This document shows, one piece after another, positions 1 to 9,304 of a DNA stretch of 64,000 nucleotides; positions within the stretch are counted from its first letter, which is position 1; every line of letters begins with the position of its first letter. The notes under the pieces are model-generated. The model was not told where the DNA came from. It did no database searches and saw only the letters and a list, made by a program, of their open reading frames with translations. The translations under genes and the position numbers were made by a program. The stretch spans positions 30,697 to 94,696 of the forward strand of contig NZ_CANBCQ010000002.1 of the NCBI RefSeq assembly GCF_947367125.1, written 5' to 3'. The stretch is from an uncultured Lactobacillus sp. GTDB lineage: Bacteria; Bacillota; Bacilli; Lactobacillales; Lactobacillaceae.

Positions 1-1879
1 TAAAGTCTTTAACATCAAAGTCCATATTATCTGGTAATTTTTCTTTATCAATTGTTTGTTCATCTTGATTGAAGAAAGAGGCTTCTGCACCCTTTTTAAA
101 ATGAATCCCTTCTTGAGAAAGCTGCGTTTTAATTATTACTGGTGCATCATGATCAACCAAGTAACCATCAAGAACTGCTTGTTGATAGCTATAAGAATAT
201 ACTGGATCACCAAAAATATCGATAGTTTGCAAAGCTGGTGTAGCTGTCATACCAATTGCAGTAGCGTCAAAATAATCAACTACTCGACGATACTGACTAA
301 CATAATCTTCCTGACTATAGAATTGATATTCTTTATCACTCAATTCCTTATCTTCAGCATAGCCACGGTGGGCTTCATCAACGATAATAAAGTCATATTG
401 TCCAACAGATGGTTTATCATCATTTTTTTCAGTAAAGAAAAGACGCTTGATCATTCCCTGAACCGTTGCAATTTGAATTTTAGTAGAAACTTCAGGTGCT
501 TTATCGCTCAATTCTTTTATGCCATAAATGGAAGCAATCGACATAGTACCGATCTTATTATCTTTAATTGCATTAGCAGTTTGCCGACCAAGAGAATTAC
601 GATCAACTAAATAAAGAATTCGCCTAGCCCTCTTATGTTTCAACAATCGATACATTAAGGCAATAGCTGTTCTAGTTTTACCAGTTCCTGTGGCCATTGC
701 TAGAAGGATACGTTTTTTCCCCTCTTTAATAGCAGTTTCCATTGCTTTAATTGCATCAGTTTGATATTCACGATCTGCAAAATCAGGAAAATCTTGATCG
801 TCTATCAAGTCTCGGTTTGCTTCTTCTTTATTCTTAGCAGAAAGCTTTAAAGACAAATCGTCAGGTTTATGGAATTCTTCCAGAGCATATGCACTTTCTT
901 TAGGATTACGTGCATCCCAGAACCAAATACCAGACTTTTCTTTATATTGTTTAAGATATGGACGACCATTTGCAGTATAAATAAATGGAACTTTGTAATT
1001 ACCCATTTCATTTGCAACAAGACGATAATCTGACCTAAAAGGTACTTCCTTTGCATATTCTTTAGGCTGAGCCATCTGTCCTGCAATGTCTTGATCCCAT
1101 TTTTTTGCTTCGACAATTCCGTAGAACTCCAAGCCTTTGAATAATGCATAATCTGCTCTTTGTCCATCTGGTAAAACCCATTCAGCAATTGCCATATTAT
1201 GACCTTTTTGCGGCTCAGTTTTTTGAGTCCAATTATTCAATTTTTGAGAATCTACTTCCCAGCCTGCATCTCGCAATTGTTGATCAATTAACTGACGTGT
1301 TTCTGCTTCAGTTAGCTCATGCTTTTTAGCAAATTGAACGTTAATATTTCGTCTGCGTTCACGCTCTTCAGGAGAAACTATAACTTCTTGCACCCTATTT
1401 TGTTGTAACTGCTTAATCTTTTCTTCCAGAGCCTTAATTTTATCTTCTTGAGTTTTAATTAAAGCTTTTTGGTCTTGTGGTTCAACATAATCTGCAACTT
1501 CATCAAGAGAATAAACTTCTAAAAACCATTTCCATACCAAATAAGCACTCTGATCAATTTCAAGTGCAATCTTTTTGGTAGCAATAAAATGATCATCATG
1601 AGCTGCCTTATTACGTCTTAACCTGATCAAATTAAGAGCATTCAAAACAGTAGGTGGATATTCATTCTTAGAATATGCCATTTTTTCAATTCGTTGTTTT
1701 TGATTCAGATCCCAATCGCCTAAATCATCTAAGTGCATGATTTCTTTAGTTAATTGCTCGCCGAAAGTACCAAAAACAGTCAAACTACTTCTAGGATCAG
1801 AATAAATTAGACTCTCTGCACTAGAAGCTAGTTTGGCGTATTCTTGGTAATCTTTTTGTGAAGTTTCAAAATTAGACAT
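1..1879 (-). CDS. hsdR: Type I restriction enzyme motor/nuclease subunit HsdR (partial, runs off left edge)
   Basis: ATP-driven translocase and endonuclease subunit of a type I restriction-modification complex; with HsdM and HsdS it cuts unmethylated foreign DNA. About 626 codons are visible and the frame is still open at the left window edge, so the C-terminal part is missing. In order I see a DUF4145-like N-terminal region (~1-130), a charged coiled-coil stretch (~135-165), a PD-(D/E)XK nuclease core with VEAKKW (~256), and an SF2 helicase with ATGTGKT (Walker A, ~393), DEAH (~500) and TATP (~545). No frameshift or stop interrupts the visible part. The ATG has a good AGAGGAAAAG ribosome site. 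The partner genes hsdM/hsdS are not in the window and would have to lie to the left. Family call is firm; specificity cannot be told. Confidence 0.93.
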   Translation of the reverse strand, partial: MSNFETSQKDYQEYAKLASSAESLIYSDPRSSLTVFGTFGEQLTKEIMHLDDLGDWDLNQKQRIEKMAYSKNEYPPTVLNALNLIRLRRNKAAHDDHFIATKKIALEIDQSAYLVWKWFLEVYSLDEVADYVEPQDQKALIKTQEDKIKALEEKIKQLQQNRVQEVIVSPEERERRRNINVQFAKKHELTEAETRQLIDQQLRDAGWEVDSQKLNNWTQKTEPQKGHNMAIAEWVLPDGQRADYALFKGLEFYGIVEAKKWDQDIAGQMAQPKEYAKEVPFRSDYRLVANEMGNYKVPFIYTANGRPYLKQYKEKSGIWFWDARNPKESAYALEEFHKPDDLSLKLSAKNKEEANRDLIDDQDFPDFADREYQTDAIKAMETAIKEGKKRILLAMATGTGKTRTAIALMYRLLKHKRARRILYLVDRNSLGRQTANAIKDNKIGTMSIASIYGIKELSDKAPEVSTKIQIATVQGMIKRLFFTEKNDDKPSVGQYDFIIVDEAHRGYAEDKELSDKEYQFYSQEDYVSQYRRVVDYFDATAIGMTATPALQTIDIFGDPVYSYSYQQAVLDGYLVDHDAPVIIKTQLSQEGIHFKKGAEASFFNQDEQTIDKEKLPDNMDFDVKDF

Positions 1880-2062
1880 TACTTTTCCTCTAATAAATTA
1901 AGTCAATATAACTTTATTTTACTCCGAAGCTTTGTTTAATCACAAGTAGTCCAAATACAAAAAGGGGCATCAATATAGCGCATCCCCTCAATATTTTTTT
2001 CAAAATCTTTTTCTAAAACTATGCTAAATCGAAAATAATTTATTTTTATAAGGACTATTTTA

Positions 2063-3656
2063 ATGAAAAAGATAAAACTCATCTCCCTAATAGTTGGATT
2101 TTTTGCGCTCTTTATTTTCGGCAATATCACTCAACCTGTTGTTCATGCAGATGTAAAATATAAAATAAACAAGGTAAACGTTAATGCTACTGTTAATAAA
2201 AACGGCTCTTTATCTATCAAACGTACTATTTACTATAAATTTAACAGTATAGCCAATGGAGTTTATTACCAGCAAAATTTGAATTCTGACCAGAAATTAA
2301 TCAAGCCTGAAGTTCATATATCATTTGCTTCAGATCCACACACCGATTTCAAGCTAGATAAAACAAATTCTGAAGTAGATTTTCCCTATAAACTTTCAAA
2401 TACCAAAGAGGGTTATCGCTTTAAAGTTTTTGTGCCAATTATTGATGGCAATAAATTAAAAGTCACCTATTCTTATATAATTACTAACGCCGTCATTAAT
2501 TGGCATGATATAGCAGAATTAAATTACAAAATTATCGGTAATGGCTGGAAAACTGAACTTAAACATACTAAAGTTACAATTAATTTCAAAAAGCAAAATA
2601 TTTCCAAATTAAAAGTCTGGGCACACGGCCCTAGTTCCAGTTACACCAAAGTCAATCGTAAAAAAGGACAAATGATTCTAACAGCCAATAATGTCCCTGG
2701 TGATATGGGAGTAGAAGTTCATACAATCTTTTCCCCATCTGTCACTCGCTTGAATAAAAATATTCGTCATTCTAATCATTTTTTCTCCAGGAAAAAGAAC
2801 TGTTAGCTCAAACAAAACGCGCACAGAAACGAAAGAAGATACTGAAGCAGACTATTTCAATTAGTTCGCTAGTTATAGGTATTATCCCCTGTCTCTTTAT
2901 CTTTAGGAAATTATTTTTTAGCGAACGTAGTGGTACCATGCCACGACGTACATCTAAATCACCTCATAATTATGAAATTCCTGACGTAGATCCAGTTACT
3001 GCACAAGTACTAGATACTGGAGAATATCTAAATAATAAAGCGTTTCCTGCTTATTTGATGTATTTAGCAGGAAAAAAACGTATCACAATTACCAAAGTTG
3101 AAAATTCTAATTATAAGATTGAATTAGTTGATCCTACAGTAAAAGAAGAATCAAGATTCATTAAAGAAATGTTTGATATTGTAGGCAACGAAGAATCTTT
3201 TACAACTCAAGACCTAAGAGATTACTATTTATCTCATGACTCTTTTAAATTGGAAAGAAGAAATGTATAATCAATCAAGGATTCATTAGCAAAAAGCTTA
3301 AAGCCAATTACGACGGCATCCGCTTCAAATCAGTTTTACTAAATATCTTACTGTTTATGCTAGTCCCTATATCCTTATTTATAATCAAAGCTGATTCATA
3401 TATTTCAGTTACAATTACCACTTTATTTTTAATCAATATTGTTGGTAGACGAATCCATAAAAAACGTAATTGTACTTACACTAAAAAAGGAGCTAAAAAG
3501 ACCGAAAAAATACGTGGGTTTAAAAAGATGTTAGCTGATATTGGTAACTTTGGGGCAAGTGACTCTGGTAGCTTTTCAAGTGGAGATTCTGGTGGCTTTG
3601 GCGATGGTTCTGGAGGAGGAGCATTTAGCACCTTAACTATTACTAATAATGATTAA
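2063..3656 (+). pseudogene. DUF2207-type membrane protein, broken by two frameshifts and an internal deletion
   Basis: Three consecutive reading frames together make one DUF2207-family surface/membrane protein of unknown function. Frame A (2063-2806) has an AAGGA ribosome site, a signal peptide (residues ~1-29, cleaved near VHADV) and the extracellular DUF2207 domain. Frame B continues to 3270 and contains the next membrane helix and cytosolic region; frame C ends at 3656 with a Gly/Ser-rich tail finishing GGGAF, typical of the family. The A/B shift lies in a six-T run at 2779-2784: adding one T restores a continuous reading through QEKELLAQTKR. The B/C shift lies near 3255-3275. In frame C the usual cytosolic stretch between KKMLADIGNF and the Gly/Ser tail is missing (family proteins carry roughly 100 more residues there), so an in-frame deletion also occurred. 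Non-functional as seen, unless the homopolymer shift is a sequencing error. Confidence 0.8.
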
Positions 3657-3660
3657 AAAA

Positions 3661-3709
3661 TAAGAATTTGCCCCAATTACGTTTGAAGCAAATTCTTATT
3701 TTTTTATTT
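3661..3709. terminator. Rho-independent terminator between convergent genes
   Basis: An 11-bp stem (3661-3671 with 3688-3698) is followed by a long T run on the plus strand and preceded by an A run that gives the T tract on the minus strand. It can serve both the DUF2207 pseudogene and the lipoprotein gene that converges on it. Confidence 0.85.
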
Positions 3710-3721
3710 ATAGTCTTACTT

Positions 3722-4729
3722 TTACTTATCCGCATCTTCAATTGGTTTCAAGGCTTTAACATATCCATTAACTTCGGCCTTTTGACTGCTATTTACATAG
3801 TAATCACTCTTTAAGCGGTCAATGGTATAATGTTCTGTTTTAATCGGGGCCTCTGCAACTGATTTAGCATGGCTATCATCAACAAATTTAACAGTAACAT
3901 CATTACCATTCTGTTTAAACCAAAAGTAACTAGTAGGATCACCGTTAGCGGTTATGTAATCATAGCCCTTCATCTTGCCTTTATAATCCCAGTCAGTACC
4001 ATAATACATTTGACCTTCCTTAAGTCCATCTTTAAACCAGTCACCAGATTTTAAGAGTCCTACAAATACACCAACTAATTTAACGTCTTCGGTATCCGAG
4101 TCTGAATCATTAGTATCTGTATCATCATCTGAATCAGGCATTGATGCATCTTTACCTGCAGCAATTGCATCAAATCCATTAATTAAATCCTTGTTAGCCG
4201 TTTCTTTAACTTGAACATACTCACCATTAGTAGTTTCATCAACTAACACAACTGGTTGACCATTATGAAAAGCAAAAAAGTAAGTAATATGACTTGCACC
4301 CTCATCTTTGTCATAATTATAAATTGCTACAACATTGTAGTCACTATTGCCTTTGCCATCTGGTTCATATGATAAGCTCGCTTTTTGACCATTTACTTGC
4401 ACACGATCAAATTCTTTTGGGAATTCTTCGCCAGCGGCAGTCTTGATTTGACCACTACCGCTATACTTTTCATACTCTTGATCCATGCTATCAGCCCAGT
4501 CATCAAAGAAGTCATCAAGCTTATCTTGCTTTTCTGAATCCCAAAGGTTGGAATCATTAGTCTCAGAACTACCATTATGGCCAAAAACTCTTTTACCAGA
4601 CGTTCCAGTTTTTCTAACACTACCAACACCAGTTGTCTTCTTCACATTTGCTGATTTATGACTCTGGCATCCCGTCAAAGTCAAAACAGCCATTGTAGTA
4701 ATTACACCAGCTAATATTTTCTTTTTCAT
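3722..4729 (-). CDS. DUF4767-like lipoprotein of unknown function
   Basis: Secreted lipoprotein, anchored on the outer face of the membrane. The N-terminus is a lipoprotein signal peptide with lipobox LTGC (Cys21). A Ser/Gly/Asn-rich linker is followed by a domain (~60-195) with the pattern W-x5-K-x-L-x2-F-x2-W-x6-Q-x-Y, which resembles DUF4767, a lactobacillus lipoprotein domain without assigned function. A Ser/Asp/Thr-rich spacer (~198-213) leads to a second C-terminal domain of ~115 residues that recalls the extra domain of other Lactobacillus lipoproteins. It is the second gene of a pair: its ATG lies 12 bp after the stop of the membrane-protein gene, with a GAGG ribosome site in between. 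Function not known; a cell-envelope role is inferred only from location. Confidence 0.75.
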   Translation of the reverse strand: MKKKILAGVITTMAVLTLTGCQSHKSANVKKTTGVGSVRKTGTSGKRVFGHNGSSETNDSNLWDSEKQDKLDDFFDDWADSMDQEYEKYSGSGQIKTAAGEEFPKEFDRVQVNGQKASLSYEPDGKGNSDYNVVAIYNYDKDEGASHITYFFAFHNGQPVVLVDETTNGEYVQVKETANKDLINGFDAIAAGKDASMPDSDDDTDTNDSDSDTEDVKLVGVFVGLLKSGDWFKDGLKEGQMYYGTDWDYKGKMKGYDYITANGDPTSYFWFKQNGNDVTVKFVDDSHAKSVAEAPIKTEHYTIDRLKSDYYVNSSQKAEVNGYVKALKPIEDADK

Positions 4730-4741
4730 TTTTGCCTCGTA

Positions 4742-5803
4742 TTATTTTAAATCAACAGTAAAATCAAATGTTTTATCAAGCGAATCATCATCAGTGTCTT
4801 GAGCATTACCAGTGAATTTAATTCTGATATTTTTAATTGCTGAAACTGACTTTAAATGTTGAATCGGTATGGTAATTGTACCAGACTTAGTAACATCAGC
4901 ATTAATATCGCCATCCCAACTTTCGCCGTTATCGGCATCATGTTGTTCACCATTTGAATAATTATATGTACCTTGTGAAGGATAAATCGAAATATCATCC
5001 TGAGCACTAACTGACATATAAATTCTAGCAAAGCCATTCACTTGAAACTTACCATCATTAGCAGAATCATACTTATATGATTTAGTTGTTTGATAGATCT
5101 TAATCTTATTAATTTTGATTGTTCCACCATCCCAGCTCTTATCAATGTAGCCAATTCTGTAAGTTTTGACTGCCTTGATCTGATACTTTTTGTAACCAAC
5201 ATTAATTGTATTAGCACTAGACTTATGACTTTCTGCAAATGGATCAGTACTTGCGCTTGAACTTCTAAAACTACCATCAGTCATAATCAAGAAGGCTCCT
5301 GAAATGAACACAATGGTAGCAATAATTACCAACCAAACCCACCAAGTTTTGTACCAAGGAAAATTAGTCGTAGCCGTATTAGATTCATTACTTTCAGAAT
5401 CAGTAGAATTATTACCACCATAGGGATGCTTCCTATATCCTGCCTTACCCCAGGGACAAGCAATCGCATAAAAAAGCATTAATAACACGCCTAAAAAAGT
5501 CGCATCACTATAATCAAGCATTGCACCATAGATTGCATTAAGCCCAATCACCACAAAGAAAATGATTTTAGCAATCATTTCAGCTTTTTTGACGGGTGCT
5601 TTCTTTAAGGTAACTAAATACCAAATTGTTAATCCCACTGCCCATGCAGCATAAAAATACAAGAAGTATTGGAATTGGCGCACAATACCGATCCACGCAA
5701 CTGAAGCTAAATACTGAGCATAGCCTAATGTACCAACTGCAAAAAATGCTAAAAGAATCGCTCCCACTAACCTTCTAACATTGATTTTATTACTTTCTTC
5801 CAC
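4742..5803 (-). CDS. Membrane protein with extracytoplasmic C-terminal domain, unknown function
   Basis: I do not recognise the family. The N-terminal ~120 residues hold about four hydrophobic segments; a Ser/Asn/Thr-rich linker follows (~128-147), then a further membrane segment beginning after a PWYKTWWVWL stretch (~150-175), and a C-terminal ~180-residue soluble domain rich in Thr/Lys/Asp, predicted outside the cell. The tail ends in strands such as IRIKFTGNAQ, suggesting a beta-rich fold. It starts the pair with the downstream lipoprotein and is probably co-transcribed with it, so the two may act together in the envelope. No catalytic motif is visible. Confidence 0.6.
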   Translation of the reverse strand: MEESNKINVRRLVGAILLAFFAVGTLGYAQYLASVAWIGIVRQFQYFLYFYAAWAVGLTIWYLVTLKKAPVKKAEMIAKIIFFVVIGLNAIYGAMLDYSDATFLGVLLMLFYAIACPWGKAGYRKHPYGGNNSTDSESNESNTATTNFPWYKTWWVWLVIIATIVFISGAFLIMTDGSFRSSSASTDPFAESHKSSANTINVGYKKYQIKAVKTYRIGYIDKSWDGGTIKINKIKIYQTTKSYKYDSANDGKFQVNGFARIYMSVSAQDDISIYPSQGTYNYSNGEQHDADNGESWDGDINADVTKSGTITIPIQHLKSVSAIKNIRIKFTGNAQDTDDDSLDKTFDFTVDLK

Positions 5804-5862
5804 CTTTTTTCCTCCAAATCAAAAAATTACAAACAGATTTATTATAACAATAGAAAGGCTCT

Positions 5863-5901
5863 TATTAAAAAAGAGATTGAAACTCAATTGTTTCAATCTC
5901 T
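5863..5901 (-). terminator. Terminator of metallophosphoesterase gene
   Basis: Perfect 11-bp inverted repeat (5872-5882 with 5891-5901), loop of 8, followed in the minus direction by a T6 tract. It lies downstream of the phosphoesterase gene that ends at 5963. Confidence 0.85.
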
Positions 5902-5962
5902 AATAAAAACTATTTAACAATATGCCTAATACTAGCCTGCCTACTACATCTACTATCACTAA

Positions 5963-7189
5963 TTACCATTTAAGTAGCAACTGCTGACTGCTCTGCTTTA
6001 CCTCTAAAAAAGAGTCGAGATAACGTTTGAAATCTGGCAAATATTTTGCGACTAGTTGATATTCAGCCGAATTAACAATCTTGTTTTTCTCTTCGTTGGA
6101 ATAATTACTTTTACCAATAAAAAAGTTCCAATTTAATTGATCTGCAAAGCTAATTACAGCTTCAGCTTCTTTTTCTTGCATAGCTTGCTTAATTTGAATT
6201 AACTGTTGCTCGCCCAGGTTAAAGAATAGCTGCTGTAAATATTGATGAAAATCTTGCTGCGGCAACTTTTGTTGTTCTGCTTTAGTCAGCCAAGGTTTCA
6301 TTTCAAATGAGTGTACCTGGTATCTCATCCTCGTCTCGTTCAACTGAACTTGACCATATTCTTGCGTAGTCATACAAAAACAAGCCCCTGCCACTTCCGC
6401 AATCGGAGAATTGGCAAATGGTCCAATAATATTTTGAGCATGCATGTGTCCTGAAAAAACTATTTTAACGCCATATTTTTGTAGCAGAGCTTGTAATTCG
6501 ACTGCATTATCCAAAATATAACCTTGGTAAATTACCTTATTATGCCGATATAAGTTGTGGTGCATGAAAAATAATACTTGTTGCTGGTGTTTTTGGGCAT
6601 CAATTAGTTCTCTTTCAATCCAATTCGATTGAAAAGTTGAAATCCGCCCATTAGTAATTGGATGGGACCGCGATTCTTGACTACCATAAATGTTTGAATC
6701 TGCAAGAATTAAGCGATATTGCGGATTTAAATTAACACTATAAGCTAATGAACTAGGATCTTCGTGAAGTGCATCCTGATAAGAATTGGCAAAAATTTCC
6801 TTCCAAATAGCTGGTCCAATTTGCAGCGTATAGTATTCCTGAGCTCCCTTAAATTTACGGGCCCAACCATCAAAAATATCATGGTTGCCTGGCAAAACGA
6901 AAAAAGCAATGTCATTTTTAATTAAAGGCTGAAAAATATCGGCTAAACGCTCAGCCGATATTCTAGCGCCATTAAAAGTTACATCCCCAGTAATTATCAC
7001 TGCAGTGGGTTTCTCGGCAATTGCTTTGCGTACAAAGGCTGTTAAAGCAATTTCTTGATAATCTAAATCTTTGCCTGCACTGGTATTACGCATATGCTGA
7101 AAAGCAGCGCCATCATCATGTAGACTATCTGCAATTAAATGTGTATCTGATAATAGCCATAGAACTGGCTGTTTTTTATTAGTAATCAC
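5963..7189 (-). CDS. Cytosolic calcineurin-like metallophosphoesterase (paralogue 1)
   Basis: Two-metal phosphoesterase of the calcineurin-like superfamily. All family metal-binding blocks are visible: SDTH (14-17), GDV (68-70), PGNHD (100-104), MHHN (209-212) and SGHMH (246-250). There is no signal peptide, so it acts in the cytoplasm. The last ~130 residues form an extra helical extension seen also in the paralogue at 9354-10586, with which it shares long stretches, including the SDTHLI-x-DSLHD motif at the N-terminus. Substrate cannot be told from sequence: family members hydrolyse phosphodiesters or phosphomonoesters of nucleotides, glycerophosphodiesters and others. The neighbouring UgpB-like binding protein makes a phosphodiester of import origin an attractive guess. 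Confidence 0.85.
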   Translation of the reverse strand: MITNKKQPVLWLLSDTHLIADSLHDDGAAFQHMRNTSAGKDLDYQEIALTAFVRKAIAEKPTAVIITGDVTFNGARISAERLADIFQPLIKNDIAFFVLPGNHDIFDGWARKFKGAQEYYTLQIGPAIWKEIFANSYQDALHEDPSSLAYSVNLNPQYRLILADSNIYGSQESRSHPITNGRISTFQSNWIERELIDAQKHQQQVLFFMHHNLYRHNKVIYQGYILDNAVELQALLQKYGVKIVFSGHMHAQNIIGPFANSPIAEVAGACFCMTTQEYGQVQLNETRMRYQVHSFEMKPWLTKAEQQKLPQQDFHQYLQQLFFNLGEQQLIQIKQAMQEKEAEAVISFADQLNWNFFIGKSNYSNEEKNKIVNSAEYQLVAKYLPDFKRYLDSFLEVKQSSQQLLLKW

Positions 7190-7246
7190 AATTTACCTTT
7201 TTTCAAAATTTATCCTTATTTTAGTTACACTTCAATTATAACAACT

Positions 7247-7274
7247 AAAAAAGCATCCCGTCCTCGGGATGCTT
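7247..7274 (-). terminator. Terminator of the PNPOx-like gene
   Basis: GC-rich inverted repeat (AGCATCCCG / CGGGATGCT, loop TCCT) followed in the minus direction by a T6 tract. Confidence 0.85.
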
Positions 7275-7294
7275 TATCAGCTCAATAGATTAAA

Positions 7295-7660
7295 TTAAGC
7301 ATCAATTTCTTCGATCTTAATGTTAACTACAAATGCATTTGGAGTGTCAGTGCCTGAAACGATCTTCTTAGCGTAATCGTCACCTTCGTGAATTTCAGCG
7401 TGACCTAAAACACGAAATGCCTTGTGAGTAGGAACATCAGCAACAACGATAGCTGCTACTGAACCATTCTTCAAGTTTTCATAAGCAGTTGACTTGGTCT
7501 TTTCAAGGTATTGAATAGTTGAAGGATCAATTGCCTTAAGTGAAGCCTTAGGACCAACTTGTGGCACACCGTTAGCATCTACAGTTGCCATGTATGGTAA
7601 GTGTGAGTTAAAGAATTCAATTTGTTCGTCAGTAAGTTTAGTAGTATCTAATTTTTTCAT
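7295..7660 (-). CDS. Pyridoxamine 5'-phosphate oxidase-fold (FMN-binding) family protein
   Basis: Small protein (121 aa) with the split-barrel PNPOx-like fold that usually binds FMN or F420. Visible family pattern: an N-terminal helix, YMATVDANGVPQVGPK (the conserved strand pair with G-x-P), a central K-S-T-x-A-x-E-N-L segment and an RVLGHAEIH strand near residue 90. Proteins of this size are general flavin-binding oxidoreductases or stress proteins of unknown substrate, not true PdxH. A longer start at 7681 exists, but the ATG at 7660 has the good AAAGAAAGG ribosome site and begins the normal MKKLDTTKL sequence. Single gene with its own terminator. Confidence 0.8.
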   Translation of the reverse strand: MKKLDTTKLTDEQIEFFNSHLPYMATVDANGVPQVGPKASLKAIDPSTIQYLEKTKSTAYENLKNGSVAAIVVADVPTHKAFRVLGHAEIHEGDDYAKKIVSGTDTPNAFVVNIKIEEIDA

Positions 7661-7762
7661 AAAATTCGACCTTTCTTTCATAAGCTCATCTATAATTATA
7701 AGCTACTTGCTGAAAAATAGTTATTATTTTGCTTCAGCTTAAGCAATTCTTACATTTTCTAT

Positions 7763-7778
7763 ATACAAGATATTGTAT
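7763..7778. promoter_or_regulatory. Inverted-repeat operator candidate, copy 1
   Basis: Six-base arms ATACAA / TTGTAT around GATA. The inner ACAA-GATA-TTGTA core recurs 175 bp downstream, on the other side of the predicted promoter, which suggests a pair of sites for one dimeric regulator. Regulator not identified. Confidence 0.4.
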
Positions 7779-7883
7779 TTGATGAAATGTGTTTTTAATT
7801 TGATTTTCCCTGCTACTAATATTTTTATTAAGCAAATAAATGTTGATGTATCAATGTTTTCAAACACTAAAAAAAGTCAAGAG

Positions 7884-7912
7884 TTGATTTTCACTTTCTT
7901 AACCAGTAGTAT
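7884..7912 (+). promoter_or_regulatory. Predicted promoter of the UgpB-like gene
   Basis: TTGATT (-35) and TAGTAT (-10) separated by 17 bp, about 100 bp before the gene start. It lies between the two ACAA-GATA-TTGTA sites. Confidence 0.4.
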
Positions 7913-7939
7913 ATTATCTTGCATTGATTAATAAGTGAC

Positions 7940-7952
7940 ACAAGATATTGTA
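7940..7952. promoter_or_regulatory. Inverted-repeat operator candidate, copy 2
   Basis: Same 13-base core as the copy at 7765-7777. It would fall roughly 20-30 bases after the predicted transcription start, a position suited to repression, possibly with looping between the two sites. Confidence 0.4.
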
Positions 7953-8020
7953 CTTATTAAAATAAAAATTTATTTTAAATTTCATTTTTATTAATGCTAT
8001 TTTTTAGTGAGGAGAATTCG

Positions 8021-9298
8021 ATGATAAAGAAAGGCTTAAAAAAATATTTATCAATTGGTGCAGTAACTACCGCAGCATTATTTTTAGCAGCTTGTTCAAA
8101 TCAGAAGAGCACTGCCCCTGCTAAAAATGGTAAGACTGAAATTACCATGTGGCATGCAATGAACGGTGCGCAACAAAAAACTTTAAAACAATTGACTAAT
8201 AAATTTGAGAAGGAAAATCCTAATATCAAAGTTAAGCTAGAAAATCAAGGCAATTACCCTCAATTACAAGGGAAAATCACTTCTACTCAGCAAAACCCTA
8301 ATAACTTGCCGACAATGACTCAGGCCTACCCTGGTTGGCTTTACCAAGCTGCTCAAAATAAAATGTTGGCTAATTTGACACCATACATTAATAATTCAAC
8401 TTACGGTTGGGGCTCAGCTGCCAAATCTAATATTCGTCCTGAATTAATGAAGGGTGCGCAAATTAATGGCGTCCAATATGGTATTCCCTTCAACAAATCA
8501 ATCGAAGTCTTAACTTACAACAAGACCTTGCTTAAGAAATATGGCTTAAAGGTGCCTAAGACAATGGCAGAGCTTAAATCTGTTTCTAAAGCAATTTATG
8601 AAAAATCAAACCATAAAATTGTTGGTGCTGGTTTTGACAACTTAGCCAACTACTATGTTCTAGGCCTCAAGAATGAAGGACAAACTTTTGGTCGTTCAAC
8701 CAAGTTAGAGTCGGCTGTCTCTAAAAAAGTTATTAACTTCTATGCAGATGGCGTACGCAATGGCTACTTTAGAACCGCTGGTAGTGAACGTTACCTCTCC
8801 GGTCCTTTTGCTAATGAAAAAGTCGCAATGTACATCGGTACTTCAGCTGGTGAAAGCTACACTAAGATGGGCGTAGGTAATAAATTTACATATGGTGTTG
8901 CTCCTCGCCCTGGTGAATACACTATTTCTCAAGGAACTGATCTTTATGTCTTCAACTACGCTTCAAAAGCACAAAAGCAAGCCGCAATGAAATATATGAA
9001 GTTTTTGACTAACAAATCTAGCCAATTAACTTGGGCTAATGAGACTGGCTATATTCCTGTTAATGATAATGTATTAAATAGCAAGGCATACTTGGACAGC
9101 AAGATGAAATTACCAAGTGTCTTAAAGAATTCAATGAAGCATCTTTACAGCGTTCCTGTAGCTAAGAATTCTGACTCTGCTTATAATGGTATGAATCAAA
9201 TTATGGAAAACATTTTAATTGCTGCTAATAAGCATCAAAATATTAATGCTCAAATTAAGGCTGGCCAACAAAAATTAGATAGCGCTTGGCGTCAATAA
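8021..9298 (+). CDS. ugpB: ABC-transporter solute-binding lipoprotein, UgpB-like (family 1)
   Basis: Extracellular substrate-binding lipoprotein of an ABC importer. The start at 8021 is chosen for its AGTGAGGAG ribosome site and because it gives a normal lipoprotein signal ending in LAAC (Cys25). The mature N-terminus has the family pattern ITMWHAMNG, followed ~45 residues later by NQGNYPQL, which matches the W-H-x-M-x-G and G-N-Y signature of UgpB, the glycerol-3-phosphate/glycerophosphodiester binder; related sugar binders cannot be excluded. 425 aa, full length for the family. No permease or ATPase genes lie next to it, so its membrane partners must be encoded elsewhere. It sits between two paralogous cytosolic phosphoesterases. 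Regulation by the paired inverted repeats upstream is likely. Confidence 0.78.
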   Translation: MIKKGLKKYLSIGAVTTAALFLAACSNQKSTAPAKNGKTEITMWHAMNGAQQKTLKQLTNKFEKENPNIKVKLENQGNYPQLQGKITSTQQNPNNLPTMTQAYPGWLYQAAQNKMLANLTPYINNSTYGWGSAAKSNIRPELMKGAQINGVQYGIPFNKSIEVLTYNKTLLKKYGLKVPKTMAELKSVSKAIYEKSNHKIVGAGFDNLANYYVLGLKNEGQTFGRSTKLESAVSKKVINFYADGVRNGYFRTAGSERYLSGPFANEKVAMYIGTSAGESYTKMGVGNKFTYGVAPRPGEYTISQGTDLYVFNYASKAQKQAAMKYMKFLTNKSSQLTWANETGYIPVNDNVLNSKAYLDSKMKLPSVLKNSMKHLYSVPVAKNSDSAYNGMNQIMENILIAANKHQNINAQIKAGQQKLDSAWRQ

Positions 9299-9304
9299 TG
9301 ATAT

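Larger units (their letters stand above)
7661..8020. other. Divergent regulatory region of the PNPOx-like gene and ugpB
   Basis: AT-rich spacer of ~360 bases without a supported gene. It carries the promoter of the downstream binding-protein gene, a matched pair of inverted repeats (see separate entries) and the strong AGTGAGGAG ribosome site at 8006-8014. Confidence 0.6.

Noticed and set aside
847..1329. Open frames on both strands inside the hsdR region
   Set aside because: hsdR runs uninterrupted through this stretch with all motifs; the others are shadows.
1955..2010. GGGG...CCCC with a following T run as terminator
   Set aside because: Only four pairs and no gene in the right orientation ending in front of it.
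7247..7274. Same AAGCATCC stem in two terminators (7247 and 9305) as a mobile repeat
   Set aside because: Both are ordinary terminators; similarity is limited to the short stem.
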